Positions 26,477 to 35,120 are shown, numbered from the stretch's first letter. The stretch: 64,000 bases of DNA from Pirellulaceae bacterium (GCA_026004775.1 BPJU01000009.1:186001-250000), one strand, 5' to 3'. A program made the numbers and translations. Notes: generated by a model from the letters alone, not told the origin.

Positions 26477-26565
26477 GGCTCTACCTTTCCTAAATGCCGT
26501 CGACATCCGACCGCCAAACCGCTCTCATCATAGGCCATCTGTCGTCAGCCACGCAAGACGTCGGG

Positions 26566-27105
26566 TCATTCGACTCCCAGGCCGCCCAGCCACAACACCT
26601 TTTGGGGGTTGTCACGATCAACCAGTAGTGCGCTGCTTTCCTGCCGGTCGCGCAATTCCTGTGCGCGGCTGACAGCCATCTCCACCACCGTCACATCTTT
26701 ACAGTGCATCTGACCATCACATTCATATTGCAAGGTTACGCGGTAGCATCGCTGGTTATTTGCAACGAAAGGTGTTTCCCGTATATCTCTCACCCAAGCC
26801 TGACAAAGGCGACCCTCACGAAGCAATCGCCACCGGCGACTTCGGTACAGCCACGTAAAAAATATTGCCATGAAACCAATACCGGCAGGCAACGCTCCCA
26901 CCAAGCTTATCGTACCCTTTTTATTTGCCAGTGCGATTACCGCCAGCAGTATGCCAGCCAGCAGGAAAATGGCACCCCAAATGTAAAAGAACCCACTGCC
27001 AGCCACCACTTCCAGCCAGATGTTTCTGGGAATCGTACGAGGTGGTGGCTGTTCGGCAAATCGACGGACTTCTTCCACACGCGGCGTGTTATCCAGGAAA
27101 ATCAT
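26566..27105 (-). CDS. DUF3592-like membrane protein
   Basis: 179 residues. Two membrane segments (GSGFFYIWGAIFLLAGILLAVIAL and ISLVGALPAGIGFMAIFFTWLY) are followed by a beta-rich cytoplasmic or periplasmic domain, RLCQAWVRDIRETPF, YRVTLQYECDGQMH, and LLVDRDNPQKVLWLGGLG. The latter pattern (a short sheet ending in a conserved pair such as 'D-x-x-x-P') matches DUF3592-type proteins, which have no known reaction. The codon use is AT-richer than neighbours. Confidence 0.72.
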   Translation of the reverse strand: MIFLDNTPRVEEVRRFAEQPPPRTIPRNIWLEVVAGSGFFYIWGAIFLLAGILLAVIALANKKGTISLVGALPAGIGFMAIFFTWLYRSRRWRLLREGRLCQAWVRDIRETPFVANNQRCYRVTLQYECDGQMHCKDVTVVEMAVSRAQELRDRQESSALLVDRDNPQKVLWLGGLGVE

Positions 27106-27210
27106 GGCACGCGTAAGATTCGACTGACGATCTGCCCCGTAAAGTGCCTGTTCCTAACTGACTCAAACAAAACGACATTTCTCCACAGCCTTGTGATTTG
27201 TCGACCTCGG

Positions 27211-28464
27211 TCACCTGCCAAAATAACATCGCGCCAGTATTGTTCCGCTTTTAATCACCACGCCGTCCCGAAGAAGTACCAGCGGCGTCCAAGCTGGCGC
27301 TCGAACGGGGTTATGTTTAGCCAAGACGTGGTACCGGTTTGGATCCGGATCGAGAATCAGCGCCTTTCCGGAATCGAGCAAGACAAAAATATACTTTGGC
27401 GTAGCCAGTAAGTAGGCATTTTCCCCTGCCCTTGGCGGGCCTTTCCATAGCACTTTTCCGTTGGTTGGATCCATGCAAAAGAGTCGGCCACTATCGTAAT
27501 GAGAAAAACCGAACAGGTAATCCTTCCATATCACTCCGGTACTCATTTCCTGAGCGACCTCGTCGTTTTGCCAGACCACATCTACTCGCCAAGAATCACC
27601 TTCACGCTGCGGTCGAAGCGCCCGGAATCCGCGATTTTCTGCGCCAATGATCACGTAATACTGAAACAGGATGGGAGTGGGCATGTTTTGGTCGGGACCT
27701 ACATGGGGCAACGCGTATCGCCACAAGACGTTGCCGGTCTGGATATCGACTCCAACCACGGCTTGATGGTTCCACTCAACCAATTGCACGACTCCGTCCA
27801 ACTCAGCCACGACCGGTGATGAATAGCAAGGGCCGTCGCCCGCGACTCGCCATATTTCCGTACCGTCGGCGGTATTCAGGCACAACAAGGCACCACCTTG
27901 TTCGTCATTTCCGACGTGAACCAGCAGTCGGTCCTGGTGAACGATCGGAGAGGTAGCCGCTCCCCAGTACGGGTGTGCTTTACCGAATTCATTAAATTCG
28001 CGGCGCCACAACAATTGGCCGGTAGTTGCGTTCCACGCATGCAACACGCCGTGGATACTGAGCGTGAAGAGCCGTCCACTGGCCAAAACAGGAGTCGATT
28101 TAGGCCCCTTGCCATGTCGTTCCCCGCCACTGCCGATCTGGAACGGAGCCTCATAGCGCTGCTGCCAGAGCAGTCGTCCGGTTTGCAAGTCAATGCAGTA
28201 AACAATCTCCGATTCGTTCTTGCGCGCCAATTGGTACACACGGCCATTGTACACCAAAGGAGAACTGTAACCTTCGCCGACATCGTAAGTCCAAACGCCG
28301 ACGAGCGGTTTCGACCAGGCCTCTGGGCCGGGAGCGGACTCGACCCATGCATTGCGGTTCGGCCCACGCCAGCCCGTCCAGGATTCAGCTTGCCGACCTG
28401 GCAACGCGTCGAGCACGACAACAAAGAGCGCAAGAGCGGGCAAAATACAAAAGCTTCGCGCCAT
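27211..28464 (-). CDS. Exported PQQ-type beta-propeller protein
   Basis: About 417 residues with a signal peptide (SFCILPALALFVVVLDALPG). The start WTGWRGPNRNAW is the characteristic opening of planctomycete PQQ-like repeat proteins. Blades repeat patterns such as GYSSPLVYNGRVYQLAR, IDLQTGRLLWQQRY, TPVLASGRLFTLSIHG, NATTGQLLWRREF and CLNTADGTEIWRVAG. It is unlikely to be a dehydrogenase, since the PQQ-site residues and adjacent domain are absent; BamB-like or scaffold roles are possible. Start ATG 28464, GGGAG about 9 bases upstream. Confidence 0.88.
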   Translation of the reverse strand: MARSFCILPALALFVVVLDALPGRQAESWTGWRGPNRNAWVESAPGPEAWSKPLVGVWTYDVGEGYSSPLVYNGRVYQLARKNESEIVYCIDLQTGRLLWQQRYEAPFQIGSGGERHGKGPKSTPVLASGRLFTLSIHGVLHAWNATTGQLLWRREFNEFGKAHPYWGAATSPIVHQDRLLVHVGNDEQGGALLCLNTADGTEIWRVAGDGPCYSSPVVAELDGVVQLVEWNHQAVVGVDIQTGNVLWRYALPHVGPDQNMPTPILFQYYVIIGAENRGFRALRPQREGDSWRVDVVWQNDEVAQEMSTGVIWKDYLFGFSHYDSGRLFCMDPTNGKVLWKGPPRAGENAYLLATPKYIFVLLDSGKALILDPDPNRYHVLAKHNPVRAPAWTPLVLLRDGVVIKSGTILARCYFGR

Positions 28465-28700
28465 GTTTGACTCCCTTGCTCCTTTCCGCCTCGCCCCCAA
28501 CACGATGTTGCGATTGAGCAGCCTGCCAGCGCGGTATTTTCTATCAGCCGGATGTGGTTGCTCTAGCGATCACGTGATACCATACCAGCTTGCCTGTCCG
28601 AGCGAAAGCCAGGATAGTTCAAGGCTCGCTATCGGCTCCACGGCATTTTGTCTGTTGACTCCATCACGTTTCCACCGTCAGACATGAAGAGAGGTTCGAT

Positions 28701-29948
28701 ATGATGCGGTTGGCTCCGATACTGATCGCTTGGGCAGAATTACTGTTGGCGGCAGCATACTGTGTGACGACGCTGCCGGCAGAACAGCCGATCGATCATA
28801 GCCAAGTACCGGGCGTCGTGATCGCTCACCGTCCGGCAAGTGCGGGAGTTTACATTGGATCACCGGGAATCGTGATCTTACCGGATGGCACCTATCTAGC
28901 CAAACACGACGAGTTTGGACCCAAGAGCACGGAGAGGACCAGAGCTGTAACTCATGTCTACCGATCCACCGATCGGGGCCAGTCGTGGCAGCATTGGGCT
29001 CAAGTCGATCACCTGTTCTGGGCCAGCATCTTTTTCCACGATGGCGCGATCTACATGATGGGCACTACTGCCAGCCACGGTCACGGCCATTGCGTCATCC
29101 GCAAATCCGCGGACGGGGGGCGAACCTGGACGGAGGCCAAGGATGCCGACAGCGGCTTGCTGTTTTCGGACCTTTCTTACCATACGGCACCTGTCCCGGT
29201 AGTTTTTCACAACGGCCGGATATGGCGTGCCATGGAAGATGAAAAAGCCGGAGGCGGCTGGGGACGCAGTTTCCGAGCGTTCATGATGTCTGCGCCGCTT
29301 GATGCTGATCTGCTCAAGGCTTCAAACTGGATATCGAGCAACGCGATTGCACGTGACGCATCCTATCTGGGTGGCCAATTCCGCGGCTGGCTGGAAGGCA
29401 ATGCCGTCGTGGCACCGGACGGCAAGATCGTGAACATCTTGCGCGTGAACGTCGAAGGGCCAAGCCGCCTGGTTGGCAAAGCTGCTTTGATACGTATCAG
29501 CGACGACGGACAGCGAGCCACCTTCGATGCGAGTACGGGATTCATTGATCTACCAGGAGGCGATAAAAAATTCACCATTCGCTATGACGCAAATACCAAG
29601 GCGTATTGGGCACTCACGAATCCCGTGTTGGGCGAGCTGGATCGCAACGCCGCGTCGGTGCGGAATACTTTGGCCCTCATCCGATCTACAGATCTCCGTT
29701 CCTGGGAAGTGCGGTGCGTACTCCTGCATCATCCAGACAGGGATCGCCATGCGTTCCAATATCCGGACTGGGTGATTGATGGCGAAGACCTGATCGCCGT
29801 AGTGCGGACGGCCTACGATGATGGGCTAGGTGGCGCACACAGCGCTCATGACGCAAACTTTCTGACGTTTCACCGATTCAGAAACTTCCGCCAGTTGACC
29901 CCGGATGATTCGGTTGTGGACATCGAGCTGTTGAAAGGGCTGAGATAA
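28701..29948 (+). CDS. Exported sialidase/BNR-repeat protein
   Basis: 415 residues with a signal peptide (MRLAPILIAWAELLLAAAYC). Asp-box motifs are visible as STDRGQSWQHW and SADGGRTWTEA. The first strand block YIGSPGIVILPDGTYLAKHDEFG corresponds to the region of the catalytic arginine in sialidases, but the arginine triad is not clearly complete, so hydrolysis of sialic acid is not certain. Many planctomycete members are probably glycan-degrading enzymes of the periplasm. Divergent from the beta-propeller gene with 236 bases between. Confidence 0.85.
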   Translation: MMRLAPILIAWAELLLAAAYCVTTLPAEQPIDHSQVPGVVIAHRPASAGVYIGSPGIVILPDGTYLAKHDEFGPKSTERTRAVTHVYRSTDRGQSWQHWAQVDHLFWASIFFHDGAIYMMGTTASHGHGHCVIRKSADGGRTWTEAKDADSGLLFSDLSYHTAPVPVVFHNGRIWRAMEDEKAGGGWGRSFRAFMMSAPLDADLLKASNWISSNAIARDASYLGGQFRGWLEGNAVVAPDGKIVNILRVNVEGPSRLVGKAALIRISDDGQRATFDASTGFIDLPGGDKKFTIRYDANTKAYWALTNPVLGELDRNAASVRNTLALIRSTDLRSWEVRCVLLHHPDRDRHAFQYPDWVIDGEDLIAVVRTAYDDGLGGAHSAHDANFLTFHRFRNFRQLTPDDSVVDIELLKGLR

Positions 29949-30040
29949 CAAGATCTGGGTTCCAAGGGAAAAAATGCGGTGAGCAGGCCGTGGTCTGTTT
30001 GCCGTGAAAAAGGCACAGTTGATCCAGCGCTGGCCTTTCT

Positions 30041-30103
30041 GCCTATCCGAAAACCGCCCTTCGTCCACTTATCGATAGGCTTCGAACCGGTTTTCGGATA
30101 GGC
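30041..30103 (+). repeat. MITE-like inverted-repeat element E, copy 3
   Basis: 63 bases between the sialidase gene and tRNA-Arg. Same ends as copies 1 and 2; the centre TTATCGATAGG makes it the reverse-orientation twin of copy 1 at 11843. Confidence 0.85.
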
Positions 30104-30305
30104 TCTTAGTCCGGAAAAGGTCCACTTGTGGACTTTTCCTTACGGCGGGGGTGAGCTACTATGCAGAACGGAAGCTGGTGACTGCTCGGGAACGGACAAG
30201 ATAACTGGTCAGGCACCAGGCAAGTTGGGACCGATTAGCGCGTTGATGACGGATTGGCAGCAGGGAAGGTTCGGTTGGGTCGGCCGCTCGGCCGGCGGGT
30301 AGCTT

Positions 30306-30379
30306 GCCCTCGTAGCTCAGCAGGATAGAGCGGCGGTTTCCTAAACCGCAGGTCGCAGGTTCGAATCCTGCCGGGGGCA
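30306..30379 (+). tRNA. tRNA-Arg (CCT)
   Basis: A complete cloverleaf. The acceptor arm GCCCTCG pairs with CGGGGGC (one T-G pair), the D arm begins TAGCTCAGC, the anticodon stem GCGGT/ACCGC encloses loop TTCCTAA with anticodon CCT, and the T arm is GCAGG TTCGAAT CCTGC. The discriminator base is A. CCA is not encoded in full (ACC then T). A T-rich run follows directly. It reads AGG codons. It marks the left border of an accessory island. Confidence 0.97.
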
Positions 30380-30411
30380 CCTTTTTCTTCTCGTTACAGC
30401 GGACGCAGCGG

Positions 30412-30593
30412 CATGTCGGCATCTACAGCCAGGAGTTGAACCTCATCACTTGCCGCTGTGCAAGATGAACGTGGACATCCTCGGTATCGGAGGAAACGTC
30501 GCGCATGGCGACAGCTTCCACAACGACCGCCGTCCGGACCTGAAGGCCGACTACATCCTGGCCAACCTAGCGGACCTCGACTACGGCGGGTGA
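30412..30593 (+). pseudogene. Relic of type I restriction-modification methylase (HsdM)
   Basis: Two frames joined by a one-base deletion near 30464. The first reads [17 protein letters not shown], the second [18 protein letters not shown] then [16 protein letters not shown]. These match HsdM, where 'YGQE' precedes 'KMN', the 'HGD' region and 'HPDLKADFILANPPF'. Here the N-P-P-F catalytic tetrapeptide is lost ([10 protein letters not shown] then stop). Only ~60 residues survive. No HsdR or HsdS is nearby. This is a decayed fragment of horizontally acquired DNA directly downstream of tRNA-Arg. Confidence 0.75.
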
Positions 30594-30686
30594 ACGCCGA
30601 CTTTCTCCTCGTGCGTTGCTCATTCTTGTATGCAATATTGTTATTTGTAGTGTCGGGGAGTTCGCCTGCCCGAAGGGCGCCGGAAC

Positions 30687-30976
30687 ATGACCCGAGAAGA
30701 GCTGCTTCGCAAGCATCGTGCTGACATTTTGCAGGTGGCCGCCAAGTACGGGGCTAAAAAAGTCCGCATCTTTGGCTCTGTCGCCCGAGGGGAAGCCGAC
30801 GAAGACAGCGACCTTGACTTCCTCGTGGAGATGGAACGCGGGCGCAGCCTGCTTGACCTGGGGGGCCCCAATACGAACTGGAAAACCTGCTCGGTTGCCG
30901 CGTCGATGTCGTCACCCTCCAGGGACTCAAGACGCGGATCCGCCAACGCGTATTGCGCGAGGCTGTGCCGCTTTGA
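30687..30976 (+). pseudogene. MNT-type nucleotidyltransferase antitoxin, frameshifted
   Basis: The first ~56 residues are intact: [22 protein letters not shown], then [24 protein letters not shown] with the GSxARGxxxxxSDxDxxV nucleotidyltransferase signature. At the GGGGGCCCC run (30861-30869) a base is missing; one frame over the family C-terminus continues as [18 protein letters not shown] and [17 protein letters not shown] to a stop at 30974-30976. MNT proteins AMPylate and silence their HEPN partner. The deletion may be genuine decay, a phase-variable tract or a sequencing error. Confidence 0.82.
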
Positions 30977-31294
30977 GAGGCCCCAAGGAAAGTCTGCTCG
31001 ACATTCTGGAGGCCATCGCGGCTATTGAGCGTTTCGCCAGGCAAGACAAGGCGGCCTTCGAGCGGGACCAGTTGCTCCAGGTTTGGTTCCTACACTGCTT
31101 GCCGATCATCGGCGAGGCCGCCCGAGCGTTGCCGGCGGAGGTGCAACGGCTGGCGCCGGAGATTGACCGGGGGCAAGATCATTTGCGTGCGTAACGTGCT
31201 CGTGCACGGTTACTTCGACATCGACACGGAGATTGTCTGGGAGGCGGCCACGCGTGACGTGCCGGCCTTGAAGTTGCTGGCTAACCAACCGTGA
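30973..31294 (+). pseudogene. HEPN-domain toxin (DUF86 type), frameshifted
   Basis: A TTG start overlapping the antitoxin stop gives [22 protein letters not shown] and LHCLPIIGEAARALPAEVQRLAPEI. One extra G in the run at 31169-31173 shifts the frame; the continuation is KIICVRNVLVHGYFDID then EIVWEAATRDVPALKLL. The RNVLVH segment is the R-x4-H ribonuclease motif. The gene pair order, small overlap and family all fit MNT/HEPN toxin-antitoxin modules. Its last codons run into the palindrome at 31287-31302. Confidence 0.8.
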
Positions 31295-31302
31295 ACGGTT
31301 AC
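31287..31302 (+). repeat. Palindromic end of repeat module B
   Basis: AACCGTGAACGGTTAC, identical to the right end of the composite element at 14687-14702 and one base different from 35289-35304. It overlaps the stop codon of the HEPN gene, suggesting an element end inserted there. Confidence 0.65.
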
Positions 31303-32049
31303 CATAGCTGTATCGAAATACTTTTTTTGTGCCGTGACGTAGGCCATCGGGCGACCTGCCTGGGGCGATGAGTCACAGTTAGAACGACACAGAATCCAGT
31401 CCAACGCTTTCACTACCACATGCCACGGGCGGGTTCGTTCCGTAACAGCGATGACAGATGGCCCTTTAGGTCACTGTCCCGTGCAGTGGGGCGCTTTTAC
31501 CGCTCAAGTACCACGCCGTTTCATCGGGGCCAACCTACCCCGACGCTCGTACCTCCTGTTCACGGTGTTCCAAAGCCATTACAGTGAGCTGAATAGACAA
31601 ACTGTGTCGGAAGGCGTAACAACAAATCTTGAAGAGCGTTCGGCCCGCTGCATTCTTTGGTGCAGCGCCCCAATCTTTTTCCGCACTATTCTTTCCACAG
31701 ACCCTTAAAGATGCTGTTCCGTATTGGGGAATCCTGCAAGTCGCGTTGCCGTTCCGGAGTATCAGACCGAACTTCGGGCGTGATCTCCACCAGGTAGCAG
31801 CCACGAACTCGCCGCAGATCTTCGCTTCAAGCGGCCAAAGGGTACGTGCAAGAGCCGTCACCCCCGATTTTTTAAAAAAGTCGGGCATAGTGTGACACCC
31901 GTATGGTAGAGCAAAAAAGGCCACATAGGTTCTGTTTTTCCGAAAATTTGTTACGCTGCTCAGAATGGCGGCGCTCGATTGCGGGCACGCATCGAGTAGC
32001 CGCAGACAAAGGCACAAGGAATCTCGCGCCATTCAAGGAGGAACCACGG
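31303..32049. other. Intergenic region without recognised genes
   Basis: About 750 bases. Open frames exist on both strands but none has codon use or residues that suggest a protein. A near-perfect hairpin (CCCGATTTTTT with AAAAAAGTCGGG, 31863-31885) lies upstream of the transposase-like gene; it lacks a T tail and its role is unclear. Confidence 0.4.
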
Positions 32050-33813
32050 ATGGCTCGGCCACGACGCTGCGACGTCTTTTCCAACGGCGAACTGATCCGC
32101 CTGGTGTGCGGCTCGACCTGCGTGCGCCAAGAGGGGCTTATCCGGCGAGACCCTTCACGAGTAGACGAGCGCATCGACCGGCCACTCTTCTTGTTCGAAA
32201 AGGTGGTGCACTACGCCAGCGTCTTCGGCCTGGTAGTCTATTCCTGCACGATACTGCCTGAGGCGATTCTGATCAGCTTGCAGCTACGACCCGATTGGGT
32301 AAAAAGCTGGTCGAACGAGGAAGTGCTCCAGCGAGCCTGGAAGGGACTTCGCAAACTGGTCAGAGAGTATTGCAAAGAGAACGGTATTGAATGCCGGTGG
32401 AAGAGAAATCCGCCAGCGGTACTGCTGGAAGACCAAAAGTTCCAGAAAGAAATGCGGGAGAGGCTCTCATCCGTATCGCTTTTCATGAAGCTTATCAAAC
32501 AGACTTCGGCTTTTCACTTTAACCGTGAAGATGGTGTGCGCGGGTGCTTTTGGTCCGAACGGTTTTCTGGCACTCCGGAGAAGAGCCCGGCGGATTCGGT
32601 GACGATGAACATGCTGATCGACGCACACCCGGTGGCGGTGCGGATGGTGCCGGTCTTGGAGCAGCCGCACCATGGTTCTGGGTGGTGCCGGCTGGTCTAT
32701 GCGATCCAGGTGTGCGGTGTGGAGGTCACCGAGGAAACGCTGGCCGATACGCCTCAGTTAAGCGAAGAGGTGCGTGCCTCGTTGGGCAGAGCTTTTCGAT
32801 TGCTCAGAGAGGGCATGCAGCGGGTAGTGGATGGGGATATCGATGATGGCGAGCTAACCGAAGAGGCCGACTTGTCCGACGAGACAGCCGCTGAACCTTC
32901 GGCTGTTGAACAAGCGGAAGCTCCCGCGGCAGGTGGCCAGGTGCCGGGTAACTCGGAAACATCGTTTGACGAAGCGGCGGTGTCGAATGCACCTACTGAA
33001 GAAACGGTGGCTGCTTCGCCAGGTGGGCAAGTGCCATCTCGTTCGGGAGGTGGGCAAGCGCGAGCGGAGTTGCGAGGTTCTCGGAATAAAAGGAAGACTT
33101 CCCGTGGCGCGGCTGGTAGGCAGGAAGCCGAGCGTGATGAACGACGGAAATTTCCGGTGCCGCCGATCAAGCTGGGTCCGGTGGACTGCCGCAGGTACAG
33201 CGGTGAGATGGGCGCGGGCGTCTCTTGGCAGCATGCTCTTGGGATTGGGCCGATCGACGAAGTGGAGTGGGCTGAGCTTGTGCGGTTGGTGGGGGCGACC
33301 TGGTGTGCATGGCGGCAGATCAAGCCAGAGGACCAGGACGTGGTGTTTGACAAGAGGCGGTATGACGAGTGGAGGCAGCAGCGGGAGTTCAGGATGCGGG
33401 CCATGGACGAGCGACAGCTTCAAAGGGCTCGGCAGAAGCTGATCGAGTGGCTTACCGAGTGTGCGCGTGTGGGTCGGGTGCCGGGCTTATTGGCGGAGGA
33501 AGATCGAGCGAGGTGGGCCGATCGGTTGTTGGCGGCTCGCCAGACGCCGGAGGAGTTGGCCGACGCGGTGGCTGAGCTGTTGGGGGTGAGTGAGGAACGG
33601 ATGGCGGAGCTACGAGGGGCGTTGGCTCGAGTGAAGTTGACGATCAGCCGGATTGTGGAGGCTGGCGAGTTGTGGCGGGTGGACCTGGTGCGTGGGGCTC
33701 AGGAGTTATTGGGCTTGCGCGAGTGGGTGGCTCGGCGGCGGGCGATGTTGAGGGCGCAAGCTGAAGGAAGCTCGGCGGAGGCCGATGCGAGGCCGCCGCC
33801 GGACACAAGTTAG
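32050..33813 (+). CDS. REP-associated transposase (RAYT) homologue lacking the HUH motif
   Basis: 587 residues. Similarity to Y1/RAYT transposases is seen in MARPRR at the start, RPDWVKSWSNEEVLQR, and SLFMKLIKQTSAFHFNREDGVRG followed by CFWSERF and MLIDAHPVAVRMVP (compare 'RxGxFWxxRF' and 'YVDLNPVRAG'). In active members the second block contains NHxH; here it reads TILPEAILISL (residues ~67-77), so both metal-binding His are gone. A low-complexity acidic linker (~270-390, with GGQVP repeated) and a helical C-terminus follow. Start ATG 32050 has an exceptional AAGGAGG 8 bases upstream. Probably a DNA-binding derivative, not an active transposase. Confidence 0.7.
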   Translation: MARPRRCDVFSNGELIRLVCGSTCVRQEGLIRRDPSRVDERIDRPLFLFEKVVHYASVFGLVVYSCTILPEAILISLQLRPDWVKSWSNEEVLQRAWKGLRKLVREYCKENGIECRWKRNPPAVLLEDQKFQKEMRERLSSVSLFMKLIKQTSAFHFNREDGVRGCFWSERFSGTPEKSPADSVTMNMLIDAHPVAVRMVPVLEQPHHGSGWCRLVYAIQVCGVEVTEETLADTPQLSEEVRASLGRAFRLLREGMQRVVDGDIDDGELTEEADLSDETAAEPSAVEQAEAPAAGGQVPGNSETSFDEAAVSNAPTEETVAASPGGQVPSRSGGGQARAELRGSRNKRKTSRGAAGRQEAERDERRKFPVPPIKLGPVDCRRYSGEMGAGVSWQHALGIGPIDEVEWAELVRLVGATWCAWRQIKPEDQDVVFDKRRYDEWRQQREFRMRAMDERQLQRARQKLIEWLTECARVGRVPGLLAEEDRARWADRLLAARQTPEELADAVAELLGVSEERMAELRGALARVKLTISRIVEAGELWRVDLVRGAQELLGLREWVARRRAMLRAQAEGSSAEADARPPPDTS

Positions 33814-34121
33814 GCAAGTCGCTGGGCTCTCGAAGCAGCCCGAGCTTCGTGGGGCGGCATCTTTGCATGGGTTGCTCGATGGGAGCTTGAGGCTGTTAAG
33901 ACGGTGCGAATCTTTTGTCGGGGCATCTTATTTTTGAAAGCCGGGCACCCGGTGAGGGGCAGGGTCTTGTCTTTGGTGTGTTGAGAAGCTCTTTCCTGGG
34001 ATTTTGTGGGCCGAATTCTGGCCGCAGCCGATGAAGAAGCGAGGCTGGGGAAGCCGAGCCGCGCGGGTTGGCTGCACCAAAAGTGCAACGGCGATTCTCC
34101 AATGGAGGGGGCAGGCGGCGA

Positions 34122-34193
34122 ACCGCGGGCAAAAACCTAGGGAACCTGACCCCGTCGGGAGCCGCGAAACTGCCGGGGGCTGTCCCCGCGCGA
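34122..34193 (+). repeat. Conserved 72-base REP-like core, copy 1
   Basis: Starts ACCGCGGGCAAAAACC, contains AACCTGACCCCGTCGG and ends GGGGCTGTCCCCGCGCGA. It matches the copy at 34555 at 71 of 72 positions. GGGG..CCCC palindromes inside and just after it (GGGGTCTGTCCCC) are of the REP type often mobilised by RAYT proteins. Confidence 0.85.
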
Positions 34194-34277
34194 TTGGAAA
34201 TATGAGGGGTCTGTCCCCCAATTTCGCCCACGGACCGCCGGAGGCGGGGCCCGCTCGTTCAACGCCGCTTGCATCGG

Positions 34278-34440
34278 GAGCCTGGCTCGTCCCCTCGCAC
34301 CATCATGCGTGCCAGCCTGGTCCGTCGCGCCACACCATCGGGCCCACCAGCTTGGGCGCTCATCGGACACCACTCGGAAGCACCAGCCTCAACTCGCACC
34401 CCACACCACAATCGCGCGAGCTTGGCCCCTCATCGCAAGC
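34278..34440 (+). repeat. Degenerate ~35-base tandem units, block 1
   Basis: Units starting at about 34279, 34313, 34349, 34384 and 34417, each opening AGCCTGG or AGCTTGG and most with a CACACCA or CACCA box mid-unit. Spacing is 33-36 bases. Too divergent for a CRISPR array. Confidence 0.55.
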
Positions 34441-34554
34441 CGATGAACAAATGAGGCCGAGCGTGCCGAGCCGCGAGGGTCAACCAGGCGGACGCGTGAC
34501 GGCAACGCCGGACGCGTGGCGGCAACGTTCAAATGACGACGGCCCCGCCGGCGG

Positions 34555-34626
34555 ACCGCGGGCAAAAACCCAGGGAACCTGACCCCGTCGGGAGCCGCGA
34601 AACTGCCGGGGGCTGTCCCCGCGCGA
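34555..34626 (+). repeat. Conserved 72-base REP-like core, copy 2
   Basis: Direct repeat of 34122-34193 (one substitution, CCTAGGG versus CCCAGGG). It is preceded by a 20-base tandem duplication built on GGACGCGTG at 34491-34530 and followed by GGGGGACCTGTCCCC. Confidence 0.85.
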
Positions 34627-34711
34627 GCGGGCAAATTTGGGGGACCTGTCCCCAGCGTTGGCCACCTACCGCCCAAGGCCGCCCGCTTCGGCAACGCCGC
34701 TTGGACCCGGG

Positions 34712-34925
34712 AACCTAGCCGGTCGCCTCACACGATCGGGCCAGACCAGCTTCGCCCCTGGCCCACACCGGTGGTTACGCGAGCCTCGCCCATCACATCC
34801 CATACCAATCAACCTGCCAGCCTGGTCCGCCGCACCGCGCCGCTCGGCACCGGAGCTTGGCCGGTGGGTGAGCCAGTTCCCGTGTGAGCCTAGCCTCGCA
34901 TGCGAGCCGAGCCAAGCCGCGATCC
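34712..34925 (+). repeat. Degenerate ~35-base tandem units, block 2
   Basis: Continuation of the block 1 pattern after the second core: unit starts near 34745, 34779, 34813, 34852 and 34886, opening CAGCTTCG, GAGCCTCG, CAGCCTGG, GAGCTTGG and GAGCCTAG. Spacing is 34-39 bases. Confidence 0.55.
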
Positions 34926-34934
34926 ACCCGATAG

Positions 34935-34983
34935 TAGCGGAACACGCTAGCCGTTCGCGAAAGCGAACGGCGTAAGTATTCCC
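34935..34983 (+). repeat. Dispersed hairpin repeat C, copy 2
   Basis: Inner stem CCGTTCGC/GCGAACGG closes a GAAA tetraloop exactly; outer arms GGAACAC/GTATTCC. Followed after ~88 bases by repeat A copy 4, the same arrangement as at 5802-5988. Confidence 0.8.
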
Positions 34984-35070
34984 ATGTTCGAACTGGAAGG
35001 AGCGGGGCGAACGCGGGCCCGGTCTGCGCGATGGTGGAGGACCGAGACGCCTGTTGGGGAAGGTTTGGTT

Positions 35071-35120
35071 CGGAAGTCTTGCGGCGGACGCTAGCGCGTC
35101 CGCCTAGCGACTTCCGCTAC
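35071..35120 (+). repeat. Dispersed hairpin repeat A, copy 4
   Basis: The most regular copy: outer stem CGGAAGTC/GACTTCCG, inner stem GGCGGACGC/GCGTCCGCC, loop TAGC. Confidence 0.85.

Larger units (their letters stand above)
34020..34930 (+). repeat. Two tandem ~433-bp repeats next to the RAYT homologue
   Basis: Landmarks recur at 433-base spacing: ATGAA..GAGCCGCG at ~34030/34440, the 72-base core at 34122/34555, CAACGCCGCTTG at ~34260/34693. Outside the core the copies have diverged strongly. The second half of each holds ~35-base degenerate units that begin AGCYTGG. No coding capacity is evident. Confidence 0.7.

Noticed and set aside
30159-30422. Minus-strand frame reading [24 protein letters not shown]
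   Set aside because: This is the familiar false protein made by translating the complement of a tRNA gene; it covers tRNA-Arg.
31863-31885. Hairpin CCCGATTTTTT/AAAAAAGTCGGG as a terminator
   Set aside because: No gene ends nearby on either strand and no T run follows the stem; left as an unexplained palindrome.
34278-34925. CRISPR array suggested by ~35-base periodicity
   Set aside because: The units are all different from one another with no constant repeat and no variable spacers, and no cas gene is present.
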